58,621 nucleotides of DNA from JBQCDV01 sp051960855 (GTDB taxonomy: Bacteria; Actinomycetota; Actinomycetes; JAJZTN01): assembly GCA_051960855.1 (NCBI GenBank), contig JBQCDV010000144.1, positions 1 to 58,621 on the forward strand, written 5' to 3'. A program made the translations under genes and the position numbers. The notes under the pieces are model-generated. The model worked only from the letters and a program-made list of their open reading frames with translations. It made no database searches and was not told where the DNA came from. Positions 23,645 to 31,256 of the stretch are shown here, piece by piece; the first letter of the stretch is position 1, and each line of letters opens with the position of its first letter.

Positions 23645-24666
23645 CCGAAGAACACCGCCGCTTCCTGGTAGAGCTCCGGCGGAACGGTCTTCAGCGTCGT
23701 CGTGGCGTCGGCGAGGGGCACGCGCACGATGTCGGTCCCGCGCAGCGCGACCATCGAGCCGTAGGCGCCGTCGGCGACCGCACCGATGGCGTGCAGGCCG
23801 AACCTGGTGGCAAGGACCCGGTCGAAGGCCGTCGGCGTCCCGCCGCGCTGGATGTGCCCGAGCACCGAGGTCCGGGCCTCCTTGCCGGTGCGGTTCTCGA
23901 TCTCGGCCGCGATGCGCTCCCCGATGCCGCCGAGGCGGACGTGACCGAAGGCGTCGACCTCGCCGCTCTGCAGCTCCATCGTCCCCTCCGCCGGCGTCGC
24001 ACCCTCGGCGACGACGAGGATCGGGGCGTAGTTGGTGCGGAAGCGGCTCTCGACGTACTCGCAGACCTTCTCGATGTCGAAGGGCACCTCCGGGATGAGG
24101 ATGACGTTCGCGCCGCCCGCGATGCCGGCGTGCAGGGCGATCCAGCCCGCATGCCGCCCCATGACCTCGACGACGAGAGCGCGGTGGTGGGACTCCGCGG
24201 TCGTGTGGAGGCGGTCGATGGCCTCGGTCGCGATGTTGACCGCGGTGTCGAAGCCGAAGGTGTAGTCGGTGGCGTTGAGGTCGTTGTCGATGGTCTTCGG
24301 GACGCCGACGACGTTGACCCCCTCCTGGTGCAGTCGTGTCGCTACGCCCAGCGTGTCCTCGCCGCCGATGGCGACGAGCGCGTCCACGCCGAGGTCGGCC
24401 AGGTTGTCCTTGATGCGCTGGATGCCGCCGTCGACCTTGATCGGGTTGGTGCGCGAGGAGCCGAGGATCGTCCCACCGCGAGGGAGGATGCCCCGGACCG
24501 AGGTGACGTCAAGCTCGCGGGTGATCCCCTCGAGAGGACCCTTCCAGCCGTCGCGGAACCCGACGAACTCGTAGCCGAACTCGGCGCTGCCGCGGCGCAC
24601 CACGGCACGGATGACGGCATTGAGACCAGGGCAGTCGCCGCCACCGGTGAGAACTCCGACGCGCAC
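23641..24666 (-). CDS. pfkA: 6-phosphofructokinase, residues suggest PPi dependence
   Basis: The 341-residue protein has PFK signatures: GVLTGGGDCPGLNAVIRA at the N-terminus, IGGEDTLG (residues 100-107), PKTIDNDL (123-130) and MGRHAGWIAL. Phosphoryl donor choice in this family depends on positions 104 and 124. Here they are Asp104 and Lys124, the combination of pyrophosphate-dependent enzymes such as that of Amycolatopsis; ATP enzymes have Gly104. A reversible PPi enzyme is therefore predicted. It is the first gene of a two-gene operon with aroG, sharing a GTGA overlap. PFK controls the hexose phosphate pool that supplies erythrose 4-phosphate and PEP to DAHP synthase. Confidence 0.9.
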   Translation of the reverse strand: MRVGVLTGGGDCPGLNAVIRAVVRRGSAEFGYEFVGFRDGWKGPLEGITRELDVTSVRGILPRGGTILGSSRTNPIKVDGGIQRIKDNLADLGVDALVAIGGEDTLGVATRLHQEGVNVVGVPKTIDNDLNATDYTFGFDTAVNIATEAIDRLHTTAESHHRALVVEVMGRHAGWIALHAGIAGGANVILIPEVPFDIEKVCEYVESRFRTNYAPILVVAEGATPAEGTMELQSGEVDAFGHVRLGGIGERIAAEIENRTGKEARTSVLGHIQRGGTPTAFDRVLATRFGLHAIGAVADGAYGSMVALRGTDIVRVPLADATTTLKTVPPELYQEAAVFFG

Positions 24667-24837
24667 GTCGCCTCCACACGTTCAGATGTCAGGGACAGGT
24701 CCCAGCGGGCAGGCCGTGGACCAGGGAACGCGGTGGGCACCACACTGTGCCGCTGCCACTGCGACCGTCCGCGCTGCTGCCACCTGCCCCGAGGCCGGCG
24801 GGCACGCGGTGCCGCTGTCCTAGGGCAACCTACCGAA

Positions 24838-25683
24838 TCAGGCGGCGGTCGGGGCCTGACCCTCGCGACCGGCGCCGGTCGCGTCAGCAGCAGAGTCGCC
24901 GTCATCACCAGCAGCGTCCGCCGCCGAGGCGTCCACGTCGTCGGCTGGTCCCTCCTCGGGGTCCGCGATGTCCGCGGCGGCCACGTCCGCCCGCACCGGG
25001 TCCCCCTCGGCGAGACGCTTCTTCGCGGTAGTGGCGTAGATGTCGACGTACTCCTGGCCGCTGAGCTGCATGAGGGCGTACACGATCTCGTCGGTGATCG
25101 AGCGCAGGACGAAACGGTCGCCCTCCATGCCCTCGTAGCGGGAGAAGTCGAGCGGCGCGCCGATGCGCACGCCCGGCCGCATGAGTCGGGGGATCAGCTG
25201 CCCCGGCGGCTGCAGGCGGTCGGTGTCGATCATGGCCACGGGGATGACGGGGACCTTGCCCTCGAGCGCCATCCTGGCGACGCCGGTCCGTCCGCGGTAG
25301 AGGCGCCCATCGGGCGAGCGCGTGCCTTCGGGATAGATGCCGAGCAGCTCTCCGCGCCCCAGGATCTTCAGCCCCGTGCGCAGCGCGGCCTCGCTGGCCT
25401 TGCCCCCGGACCGGTCCACCGGCACCTGCCCGACCCCACGGAAGAAGATCGCCGTCAGGCGCCCCTTGATGCCGGTGCCCGTGAAGTAGTCGGACTTGGC
25501 CAGGAAGGTGATCCGACGCTCCACGACGAGGGGCAGGAAGATCGAGTCGGAGAAGCTCATGTGGTTGCTGGCCAGGATGGCCGGCCCCTCCTCGGGGACG
25601 TTCTCCAGGCCCTCCACCCACGGGCGGAAGATGAGCTTGAGCAGCGGCCCGAGGAACAGGTACTTGAGCAGCCAGTAGAACAC
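24838..25683 (-). CDS. plsC: 1-acyl-sn-glycerol-3-phosphate acyltransferase (PlsC family)
   Basis: PlsC acylates lysophosphatidic acid at the membrane to give phosphatidic acid. The 281-residue protein has an N-terminal hydrophobic stretch, the catalytic NHxSxxD motif (H41, D46 in ASNHMSFSDS) and the substrate motif YPEGTRSPDG (residues 117-126). The core ends near residue 225. A tail of about 55 residues rich in Asp and Ala follows, with no recognised domain. In M. tuberculosis the equivalent position carries Rv2182c, a lysophospholipid acyltransferase. About 170 bases separate it from pfkA downstream, with no obvious feature seen. Acyl acceptor preference is not predictable. Confidence 0.87.
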   Translation of the reverse strand: MFYWLLKYLFLGPLLKLIFRPWVEGLENVPEEGPAILASNHMSFSDSIFLPLVVERRITFLAKSDYFTGTGIKGRLTAIFFRGVGQVPVDRSGGKASEAALRTGLKILGRGELLGIYPEGTRSPDGRLYRGRTGVARMALEGKVPVIPVAMIDTDRLQPPGQLIPRLMRPGVRIGAPLDFSRYEGMEGDRFVLRSITDEIVYALMQLSGQEYVDIYATTAKKRLAEGDPVRADVAAADIADPEEGPADDVDASAADAAGDDGDSAADATGAGREGQAPTAA

Positions 25684-25766
25684 CGCTGAGCCCTCCCACT
25701 CCTCCGCCGGCCTCGAATGCCGATCAGATGCTGGTCGAACCCTAGGCCAGCGCCCGCGCGCCGTGC

Positions 25767-25772
25767 CACCAT
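25767..25772 (+). promoter_or_regulatory. -10 box CACCAT for the esterase gene
   Basis: CACCAT has the conserved A and T of an actinobacterial -10 and lies six bases before GTG 25779. The first T is missing, so this is a weak example of the leaderless pattern. Confidence 0.3.
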
Positions 25773-25778
25773 CACCTC

Positions 25779-26555
25779 GTGTCTGCCGCGATCCGCCCCG
25801 GAGCCGAGCCCTACCGACACCTGCCCGAGTCCGGGACGCCGCGGGTCGGCGCGGTCGTGATCCACGGATTCACCGGCTCGGTCGCGGGAGTGCGGCCGTG
25901 GGCGCAGGCACTCGCCGACGCTGGTCTCGCCGTGGAGGCGCCCCTGCTGCCGGGTCACGGCACGCGGTGGCAGGACCTCAACCAGGTGCGGTGGCAGGAC
26001 TGGAGCAACGAGGTGCTCGCCGCACACGACCGCCTCGCCCAGACCTGCGACGTCGTTCTCGCGATGGGCTTGTCGATGGGCAGCGCGCTCGCGCTGCACC
26101 TGGCCGCCGAACGCCGCTCGACCGTGCGTGGCGCCGTCGTCGTCAACCCGTTCCTGGCCACGGACGACCGCCGCGCACCGGCGCTTCCGCTGCTGGCCCG
26201 CGTCGTCCCCTCCCTGTCCGGCGTCGTCAACGACATCAAGAGGTCCGGTCAGGACGAGCTCGGCTACGACCGGCTTCCGCTGCGCGGCCTGGCGCAGGTC
26301 TTCGCCCTGTGGCGCAGCCTGACACCGCGCCTGGCGACTCTCGACATCCCCGTCGTGCTCTACCGCAGCGCCGTCGACCACGTCGTCGACCTCGCCAGTG
26401 CTCGGCTGCTGCGCGAGCGGCTGCACGCGGTGCTCGAGGAGCATGAGCTGCCCGACAGCTATCACGTGGCGACCCTCGACAACGACGCGGAGGCGATCGT
26501 GGCGGGCAGTCTCGAGCTCGCGGCCCGCGTCGCCACACCCGCCGGTCGCGAGTGA
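25779..26555 (+). CDS. Alpha/beta hydrolase, Est30-like carboxylesterase
   Basis: The 258-residue protein has the carboxylesterase/monoacylglycerol lipase layout: oxyanion loop VIHGFTGS (residues 28-34), nucleophile elbow MGLSMGSA with S99, acid D199 in RSAVDHVV and H228 in DSYHVATLDNDAE. This H-x-A/T-x-D-x-D/E end is typical of Est30-type esterases, which hydrolyse short- to medium-chain esters. No signal peptide is seen, so it should be cytosolic. It starts the plus-strand run after the divergent plsC gene and is followed 25 bases later by a membrane protein gene. The substrate is unknown. Confidence 0.87.
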   Translation: MSAAIRPGAEPYRHLPESGTPRVGAVVIHGFTGSVAGVRPWAQALADAGLAVEAPLLPGHGTRWQDLNQVRWQDWSNEVLAAHDRLAQTCDVVLAMGLSMGSALALHLAAERRSTVRGAVVVNPFLATDDRRAPALPLLARVVPSLSGVVNDIKRSGQDELGYDRLPLRGLAQVFALWRSLTPRLATLDIPVVLYRSAVDHVVDLASARLLRERLHAVLEEHELPDSYHVATLDNDAEAIVAGSLELAARVATPAGRE

Positions 26556-26580
26556 GAGTGGCCCGGGTGAGGATGGAGCT

Positions 26581-27429
26581 ATGACCGGCCGCGGCAACGG
26601 TCTCAGCGCGGGGAGCTGGGCGCCGATCGCAGACCTCGACACCCTTCTCGTGGCGCCGCTGCTCGACGCCCTTGCGGACGTTGGCATCGCTGCTTACGCG
26701 GAGCCCAGCCACGGGAGGCAGGGCGCCTACCTCGAGGTGCGCTGGCACGACCGGCCCACCGACCGGCTCTACGTGGACGCGGCGGTGACGGCGGACGCCC
26801 GCTCACTGCTCGAAGCCACGCTGCCGGCCCTGCGGGCCGACCTCGAGCAGCGACTGACCCCCGAGCCGCCCCCCTCTCACACCGCCGCCCCGCCTGCGTC
26901 ACCCACCGCGGCGAGTTCCGCCAGTTCCGCCGCGCCCGCCTCAGCTGCAGCCGGCCGGACGGATGATGACGTGTGGGCGCAGCTGGTGGCCAGCTTTGCC
27001 GAGACCCCGACGCCCCGACCCGGCGAGCGGCCACCGTGGCCGGCGGCCGAGGACGTCGACACCGCGGCCCCTCGCCGTGCTCCGCGGCTGCTGCGCCCTG
27101 CTGCTGACGGGGCCGCTGCTGGGGCCGCTGCAGACGCGTACGGCCGAGCGGAGGCCGTGCGTCCGGCGCCCCCCGATCCCACCGACCACTACGTCCCGCC
27201 GGAGCCGCCGCCGTTGCCGCGGCTGGACCTCGTGACGCGCCTCGCGTGGGCGGCTACCGTCGGCGGTCCCCTGCTGCTGCTCGTCGTGGCGCTGCTGCGC
27301 GACGTCCTGCCGACCTCCGTCGCAGCGCTGCCGGTGCTGGCGTTCGTGGCGGGCTTCGTCACCCTCGTCGCGCGGATGCGGGACCGGCCCTCCGACCTCG
27401 ACGGGCCCGACGACGGCGCGGTGGTGTGA
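26581..27429 (+). CDS. Actinobacterial protein with low-complexity centre and C-terminal membrane hairpin
   Basis: The 282-residue protein has a folded N-terminal region of about 90 residues (LDTLLVAPLLDALADVGIAAYAEP...), a Pro/Ala/Ser-rich linker, and two C-terminal hydrophobic segments joined by a short loop (about residues 222-265) preceded by YVPPEPPPLPRLDLVTRLAW. I do not recognise a named function. The YVPPEPPPLP-membrane arrangement is familiar from uncharacterised actinobacterial proteins. A GGAG lies before the ATG and GAGGAT lies six bases ahead, so it could be translated from its own or the upstream transcript. It would sit in the cytoplasmic membrane with the N-domain inside. Confidence 0.7.
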   Translation: MTGRGNGLSAGSWAPIADLDTLLVAPLLDALADVGIAAYAEPSHGRQGAYLEVRWHDRPTDRLYVDAAVTADARSLLEATLPALRADLEQRLTPEPPPSHTAAPPASPTAASSASSAAPASAAAGRTDDDVWAQLVASFAETPTPRPGERPPWPAAEDVDTAAPRRAPRLLRPAADGAAAGAAADAYGRAEAVRPAPPDPTDHYVPPEPPPLPRLDLVTRLAWAATVGGPLLLLVVALLRDVLPTSVAALPVLAFVAGFVTLVARMRDRPSDLDGPDDGAVV

Positions 27430-27440
27430 CCGCTCTCCTC

Positions 27441-27446
27441 TAGGGT
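27441..27446 (+). promoter_or_regulatory. -10 box TAGGGT upstream of the LOR/SDH gene
   Basis: TAGGGT lies about 55 bases before GTG 27502. A 5' leader of about 48 bases with GAGAGGG near its end is predicted, in contrast to the leaderless neighbours. Confidence 0.4.
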
Positions 27447-27501
27447 CGGGGCGTCGGCGCGCACGAGCAGCCGGCCGGCGGACAGCGAGAGGGCGGCAGT
27501 C

Positions 27502-28779
27502 GTGGGTGCGGTGCGAGGTCAGGGCAGCGTCGAGAGTGTGGAGCTGCGCGGTCATCTCATGGATTCCGGCATCCTCACGCGGATCCTGGACGACATCCGC
27601 GAGTACGGCGGGGACTACGTCATCGACACCTTCGACGTCGGCAAGGACCACGACGACGAGTCCTACGTCAAGGTGAGCATCTCTGCCGCCAGTGACGAGC
27701 AGCTGCAGCGCCTGCTCATGCGGCTGCAGGGGCACGGCGTCAACCAGGTCGATCCAGGCGTGGCCCTCGTGCGCCAGGTGGAGCAGGACGGCGTCTTTCC
27801 CGACGACTTCTACTCCACGACCAACCTGCAGACCTACGTCCGGCTGGAGGGGCACTGGGTGCCGGTGGAACAGCCGGAGATGGACTGTGGCCTGCTGGTC
27901 ACCGGCGAGGGCGACAGCCTGCACGTGCGCACGATCCCGGTCAGCGAGGTGCGGCGCGGCGACCGGGTGGTCTGCGGGGCGGACGGAGTCCGCGTCGAGG
28001 TGCCGGCACCGGCTCGCTCAGCCAGCGCCTCGACGTTCGAGTTCATGAACTCCGACGTGTCGAGCGAGAAGCCGCAGGCCCTGCTGGTGCGCCAGATCGC
28101 CGACCAGATGCGCGAAGTCAAGGACGCCGGCAAACGCGTGCTGTGGGTCGGCGGACCGGCCGTGGTGCACACCGGAGCAGCACCCGCGATGGTGGCGCTG
28201 GTGGAGGCGGGCTTCGTCGACGTCCTCTTCGCCGGCAACGCCCTCGCCACGCATGACATCGAGTCGGCCCTCTACGGCACGTCCCTCGGGGTCGACCTGA
28301 GCCGCGGCAAGGGCGTCGAGCACGGACACGAGCACCACATCCGCGCCATCAACCAGATCCGCAAGGCCGGCTCCATCGCCGCCGCCGTCGAGTCAGGCGT
28401 CCTCACCAAGGGCGTCATGCACGCCCTGGTCCGCGCCGGCAAGCCCTTCGTCCTCGTCGGCTCGGTCCGCGACGACGGACCCCTCCCCGACGTCTACACC
28501 GACGTCATCGAGGGGCAGCGTGCGATGCGCGGCGAGCTGCACGATGTCGGGTTCGCGATCATGGTCGCGACCATGCTGCACAGCGTCGCCACAGGCAACA
28601 TCCTGCCGGCCTCGATCCCGCTGGTCTGCGTCGACATCAACCCCGCCACCGTGACGAAGCTGGCCGACCGCGGCAGCGCGCAGGCGCGCGGCATTGTCAC
28701 CGACATCGGCCTGTTCCTCGAGCAGCTGGCGCTCGAGCTGGCGCCCGGCTACCGAGGACGCGACCGCGATCCTTCGTGA
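27502..28779 (+). CDS. LOR/SDH-domain protein of the TIGR00300 family, possible ornithine cyclodeaminase
   Basis: The 425-residue protein matches the family with an N-terminal LOR/SDH domain (about residues 10-105: VELRGHLMDSGILTRILDDI, YVKVSISAASDEQLQRLLMRL) and a C-terminal Rossmann-like domain (about 180-410: VLWVGGPAVVHTGAAPAMVALVEAG, VDVLFAGNALATHDIESALYGTSLG, GHEHHIRAINQIRKAGSI). The archaeal and cyanobacterial relatives include ornithine cyclodeaminases and the C-terminal half of arginine dihydrolase AgrE/ArgZ. The N-terminal guanidine-hydrolysing domain of AgrE is absent here. It may act on ornithine or another amino acid with NAD(P). The GTG start has GAGAGGG eight bases upstream. 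Neighbouring genes give no pathway clue. Confidence 0.75.
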   Translation: MGAVRGQGSVESVELRGHLMDSGILTRILDDIREYGGDYVIDTFDVGKDHDDESYVKVSISAASDEQLQRLLMRLQGHGVNQVDPGVALVRQVEQDGVFPDDFYSTTNLQTYVRLEGHWVPVEQPEMDCGLLVTGEGDSLHVRTIPVSEVRRGDRVVCGADGVRVEVPAPARSASASTFEFMNSDVSSEKPQALLVRQIADQMREVKDAGKRVLWVGGPAVVHTGAAPAMVALVEAGFVDVLFAGNALATHDIESALYGTSLGVDLSRGKGVEHGHEHHIRAINQIRKAGSIAAAVESGVLTKGVMHALVRAGKPFVLVGSVRDDGPLPDVYTDVIEGQRAMRGELHDVGFAIMVATMLHSVATGNILPASIPLVCVDINPATVTKLADRGSAQARGIVTDIGLFLEQLALELAPGYRGRDRDPS

Positions 28780-28845
28780 CCGTCCTCCGGTGAAGGACGG
28801 CGGGTCACACGTCTCAGCGGCGCCAGGACCGGGTAGGCGCGGAGC

Positions 28846-29379
28846 ATGGCCACGAACGAGACCACCGGCGCCCCGAGCGGCGGAGACGACCCGAACGACG
28901 CCGTGACCCTCCCGCCGTACGCCGGCGATGCCGACCCGGGGCTGCGCGACAGCCTGCCCGCGACGGACCCGATGCTGGGGGACGCGGCGGACGTTGTCGA
29001 CGCCGAGTGCGGCAAGCTCGAGAACCTCCTCGGGGTCACCGTCGGGCTGCTGGACGACGGCGACCTCGCCGCGGTGCAGCAGCGCTGGTACGGCATCGTG
29101 CGGGAGCTGCTCGAGTTCGAAGCCGCACTCGACCGGGTGGTCGCGCCGGCAGTGGCAGGGACCCGAGCGGATGAGACGGGCGCCGCGGACGTGATGCTGG
29201 ACCTGCGCCGCTACGACGGACTCACCGCCGAGGTCGACCCCGATGACGTGCGGCGCGTGTGTGTTGCGGCCGCTGCGCTGCTGGAGCAGCAGCAGTCGCA
29301 GCTCGTGCCGGCATTGCGCAGCCTCGAGCCCGCAGCCCGTCGCGACCTCGGCGAGGACCTGCGCGAGGTGATGGGCTAG
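28846..29379 (+). CDS. Uncharacterised acidic helical protein
   Basis: The 177-residue protein is acidic and largely helical by inspection. It has a disordered N-terminus (residues 1-45, rich in Gly, Asp and Pro) followed by helices such as VVDAECGKLENLLGVTVGLLD and WYGIVRELLEFEAALDRVVAP. The spacing of acidic and hydrophobic residues is reminiscent of hemerythrin-like bundles, but no metal-binding histidine pattern is present. I do not recognise the family. Its TAG stop forms the first of five phased CTAG sites that run to the stop of the convergent gene. No signal peptide is seen. Confidence 0.6.
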   Translation: MATNETTGAPSGGDDPNDAVTLPPYAGDADPGLRDSLPATDPMLGDAADVVDAECGKLENLLGVTVGLLDDGDLAAVQQRWYGIVRELLEFEAALDRVVAPAVAGTRADETGAADVMLDLRRYDGLTAEVDPDDVRRVCVAAAALLEQQQSQLVPALRSLEPAARRDLGEDLREVMG

Positions 29380-29431
29380 TGGGGGCTAGCCGTTCTCGTC
29401 ACGGGCTAGTGATGCGCTAGCAACGGGCTAG
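29376..29431. repeat. Phased array of five CTAG palindromes between convergent stops
   Basis: CTAG occurs at 29376, 29386, 29406, 29417 and 29428, mostly in GGGCTAG context. Intervals are 10, 20, 11 and 11 bases, close to whole helical turns. The first and last copies supply the stop codons of the two convergent genes. CTAG is generally rare in bacterial DNA, so five copies in 56 bases is unusual. Confidence 0.65.
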
Positions 29432-30222
29432 CTGCGGTCGCCGGAGGCGCCGATCCTCAGGCGGCCGAGCACCGGCCGATGGTCCGTTGCCGCGGCGAGC
29501 AGCCGAGCAGGCAGCTCGGGGACCCCGGCGCCCAGGACCTCGACCCGGTCGTCGACGAGGATCCCGTCGATCCGCTTGACGGCGGCGTCGCTCGGATACG
29601 TGTCAGGCGAGCCGTCTGGAGCCACGCTCCACGCGTCCCGCAGCCCTCCGTCGGCGAACAGCTGCCACACCCGCGAGCCGGGCGTGTCATTGAGGTCGCC
29701 CGCGACGATCAATGGCAGCTCCTCGCTGCCGGCCGCCGCCCGGATCTCGCCCAGCAGTGCCTGGATCTCGTGCACGTGACGGGCGCGCTGACCGGCCTGG
29801 AGTCCCAGGTGCACGCTCGCAGCGAGGAACCGATGTCCCGCGACCGACAGCGCTGCGCACGCCAGCGCCCGCCGGTGCAGCCCGCGCTCCCACGACAGCT
29901 GGCACTCCCACACGCGGTCGACGTCGACGCGCAGGCTGGTGAGCACCGCGACGCCGGCGGCGGTGCCACCACCGCAGGCGACGAACAGCTCGGCCTCGCG
30001 GGCCAGGGCCGCCAGTCGGGAGCGCCACCGCAGGAAGCGCGGGGCCTCCTGCACCAGCACGACGTCCGGGGACAGCTGGCGCAGCACGGTCGCGACGTCG
30101 GAGGCCGAGTCCCGCAGCGCGCGCACGTTGTAGGTCACGACGCGCAGCGCGGCACCTGCGCTCGATGACGCGGTCACCTCGGGATCCGTCACCTGTCTGT
30201 CACCGCCCTTCCTCGCTCCCAT
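29428..30222 (-). CDS. Endonuclease/exonuclease/phosphatase-family protein
   Basis: The 264-residue protein has the EEP fold motifs: VTYNVRAL near residue 30, the metal-site glutamate in VLVQEAP, HxG-like SVHLGLQ, GDLNDTPGS (metal and catalytic residues) and the final TDHRPV with the catalytic histidine. Members cut DNA, RNA or phospholipid or sugar phosphate esters. No signal peptide or membrane segment is seen, and the N-terminus before residue 25 is not conserved. A GTG at about residue 11 is an alternative start. It is the last gene of a minus-strand run with two ROK kinases and an SRPBCC protein. The ATG sits next to a 23-bp tandem duplication. Confidence 0.78.
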   Translation of the reverse strand: MGARKGGDRQVTDPEVTASSSAGAALRVVTYNVRALRDSASDVATVLRQLSPDVVLVQEAPRFLRWRSRLAALAREAELFVACGGGTAAGVAVLTSLRVDVDRVWECQLSWERGLHRRALACAALSVAGHRFLAASVHLGLQAGQRARHVHEIQALLGEIRAAAGSEELPLIVAGDLNDTPGSRVWQLFADGGLRDAWSVAPDGSPDTYPSDAAVKRIDGILVDDRVEVLGAGVPELPARLLAAATDHRPVLGRLRIGASGDRS

Positions 30223-30261
30223 CCGGTCACTGTTCGGGCTCCCGTCCGGTCACTGTTCGGG
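30222..30261. repeat. 17-bp direct repeat at a gene junction
   Basis: TCCGGTCACTGTTCGGG occurs at 30222-30238 and again at 30245-30261, with a 6-base spacer and 23-bp period. The second copy contains the ROK gene's stop codon and the first abuts the next gene's ATG. It looks like a small tandem duplication that extended the intergenic gap. Confidence 0.6.
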
Positions 30262-31236
30262 AAGGGCCCCGCGCGCGAGGTCGGCAGCGCCGACCAGACC
30301 GGCGGTGTTGCCCAGCTGCGCGGCTACGACGTTCGCCTCGGGACGGAAGCCGCGCCCCGTCAGCTGGCGACGGTAGGCCTCCCGGGCGGGGCCGAGCAGC
30401 AGTTCGCCGGCCTCAGCCACCCCGCCGCCGACCACGACGGTGCCGGGGTCGAGAGCGGCGGCGAGGTTGGCGATGCCGACGCCCAGCCAGTGACCGACCT
30501 CGGCGAACAGCTCGCGGGCAGCGGCGTCTCCGTCGTTCGCGGCCATGGTGATGAGCGGCCCGTTGATGGCCAGCACGTCGCCGTTCACGCGCTGCAGCAG
30601 CCCCTGGGCTACCGGCGAGTCGGCGAGGGCGAGCTCACGGGCTTCCCGGACGAGGGCGTTGCCGCTGGCGTACTGCTCCCAGCAGCCGCGGTTGCCACAC
30701 TCGCAGCGGTGCCCCTGCGGCACCACCTGCATGTGCCCGAACTCGCCGGCGATGCCGAAGCGGCCGCGCAGCAGGTGCCCGTCGAGCACGAGAGCGCCGC
30801 CGATGCCTGTCCCGAGGTTGACCACGAGCAACTGAGACTCCCCGCGGCCAGCGCCGAAGCGCCACTCAGCCCACGCGGCGGCGTTCGCGTCGTTCTCGAC
30901 GACCACAGGCAGCCCGAGGCGCCGGGACACCGCCGCGCGCAGGGGCTCATTGCGCCAGGCCAGATGAGGGGCGAACAGCACGTGCGACCGGTCGGCGTCC
31001 ACGAAGCCGGCTGCGCCGATTCCGACCGCTGCCACCGGATGGCGTGCGGCCAGCTGGCCCACCACCTGCGCGATGGTGTCCTCGACCACGGTGGCGGACT
31101 TGGTCTTGCTGGGCGTCTCGGTACGCAGCAGTTCAAGCACGCCACCTTCGGGGGTGACCACGCCGGCCGCGACCTTGGTGCCCCCGATGTCGACGCCGAC
31201 GGTGAGCCGGTCGCCCGAGGTCGCAGGAGTGGTCAC
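30250..31236 (-). CDS. glkA: ROK-family sugar kinase, glucokinase-like
   Basis: The 328-residue protein has the ROK hallmarks: phosphate loop VGVDIGGTKVAAGVV at the N-terminus, the catalytic ENDANAAAW segment with aspartate, GEFGHMQVVPQGHRCECGNRGCWE including the zinc ligands (histidine and C-x-C-G-x2-G-C-x-E), and VVGGGVAEAGELL near the C-terminus. There is no helix-turn-helix, so it is a kinase rather than a repressor. ATP-dependent glucose phosphorylation is the likely role. A second ROK kinase lies directly upstream with a 20-base gap; the two are tandem paralogues. Sugar specificity is not proven by the sequence. Confidence 0.87.
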   Translation of the reverse strand: MTTPATSGDRLTVGVDIGGTKVAAGVVTPEGGVLELLRTETPSKTKSATVVEDTIAQVVGQLAARHPVAAVGIGAAGFVDADRSHVLFAPHLAWRNEPLRAAVSRRLGLPVVVENDANAAAWAEWRFGAGRGESQLLVVNLGTGIGGALVLDGHLLRGRFGIAGEFGHMQVVPQGHRCECGNRGCWEQYASGNALVREARELALADSPVAQGLLQRVNGDVLAINGPLITMAANDGDAAARELFAEVGHWLGVGIANLAAALDPGTVVVGGGVAEAGELLLGPAREAYRRQLTGRGFRPEANVVAAQLGNTAGLVGAADLARGALPEQ

Positions 31237-31256
31237 GTGCGCGGTCCGATGGCGGT

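Noticed and set aside
30222..30261. The 17-bp direct repeat as a mobile-element footprint
   Set aside because: The 6-base spacer holds no element, and the repeat is explained by a simple tandem duplication of the ROK gene's 3' end.
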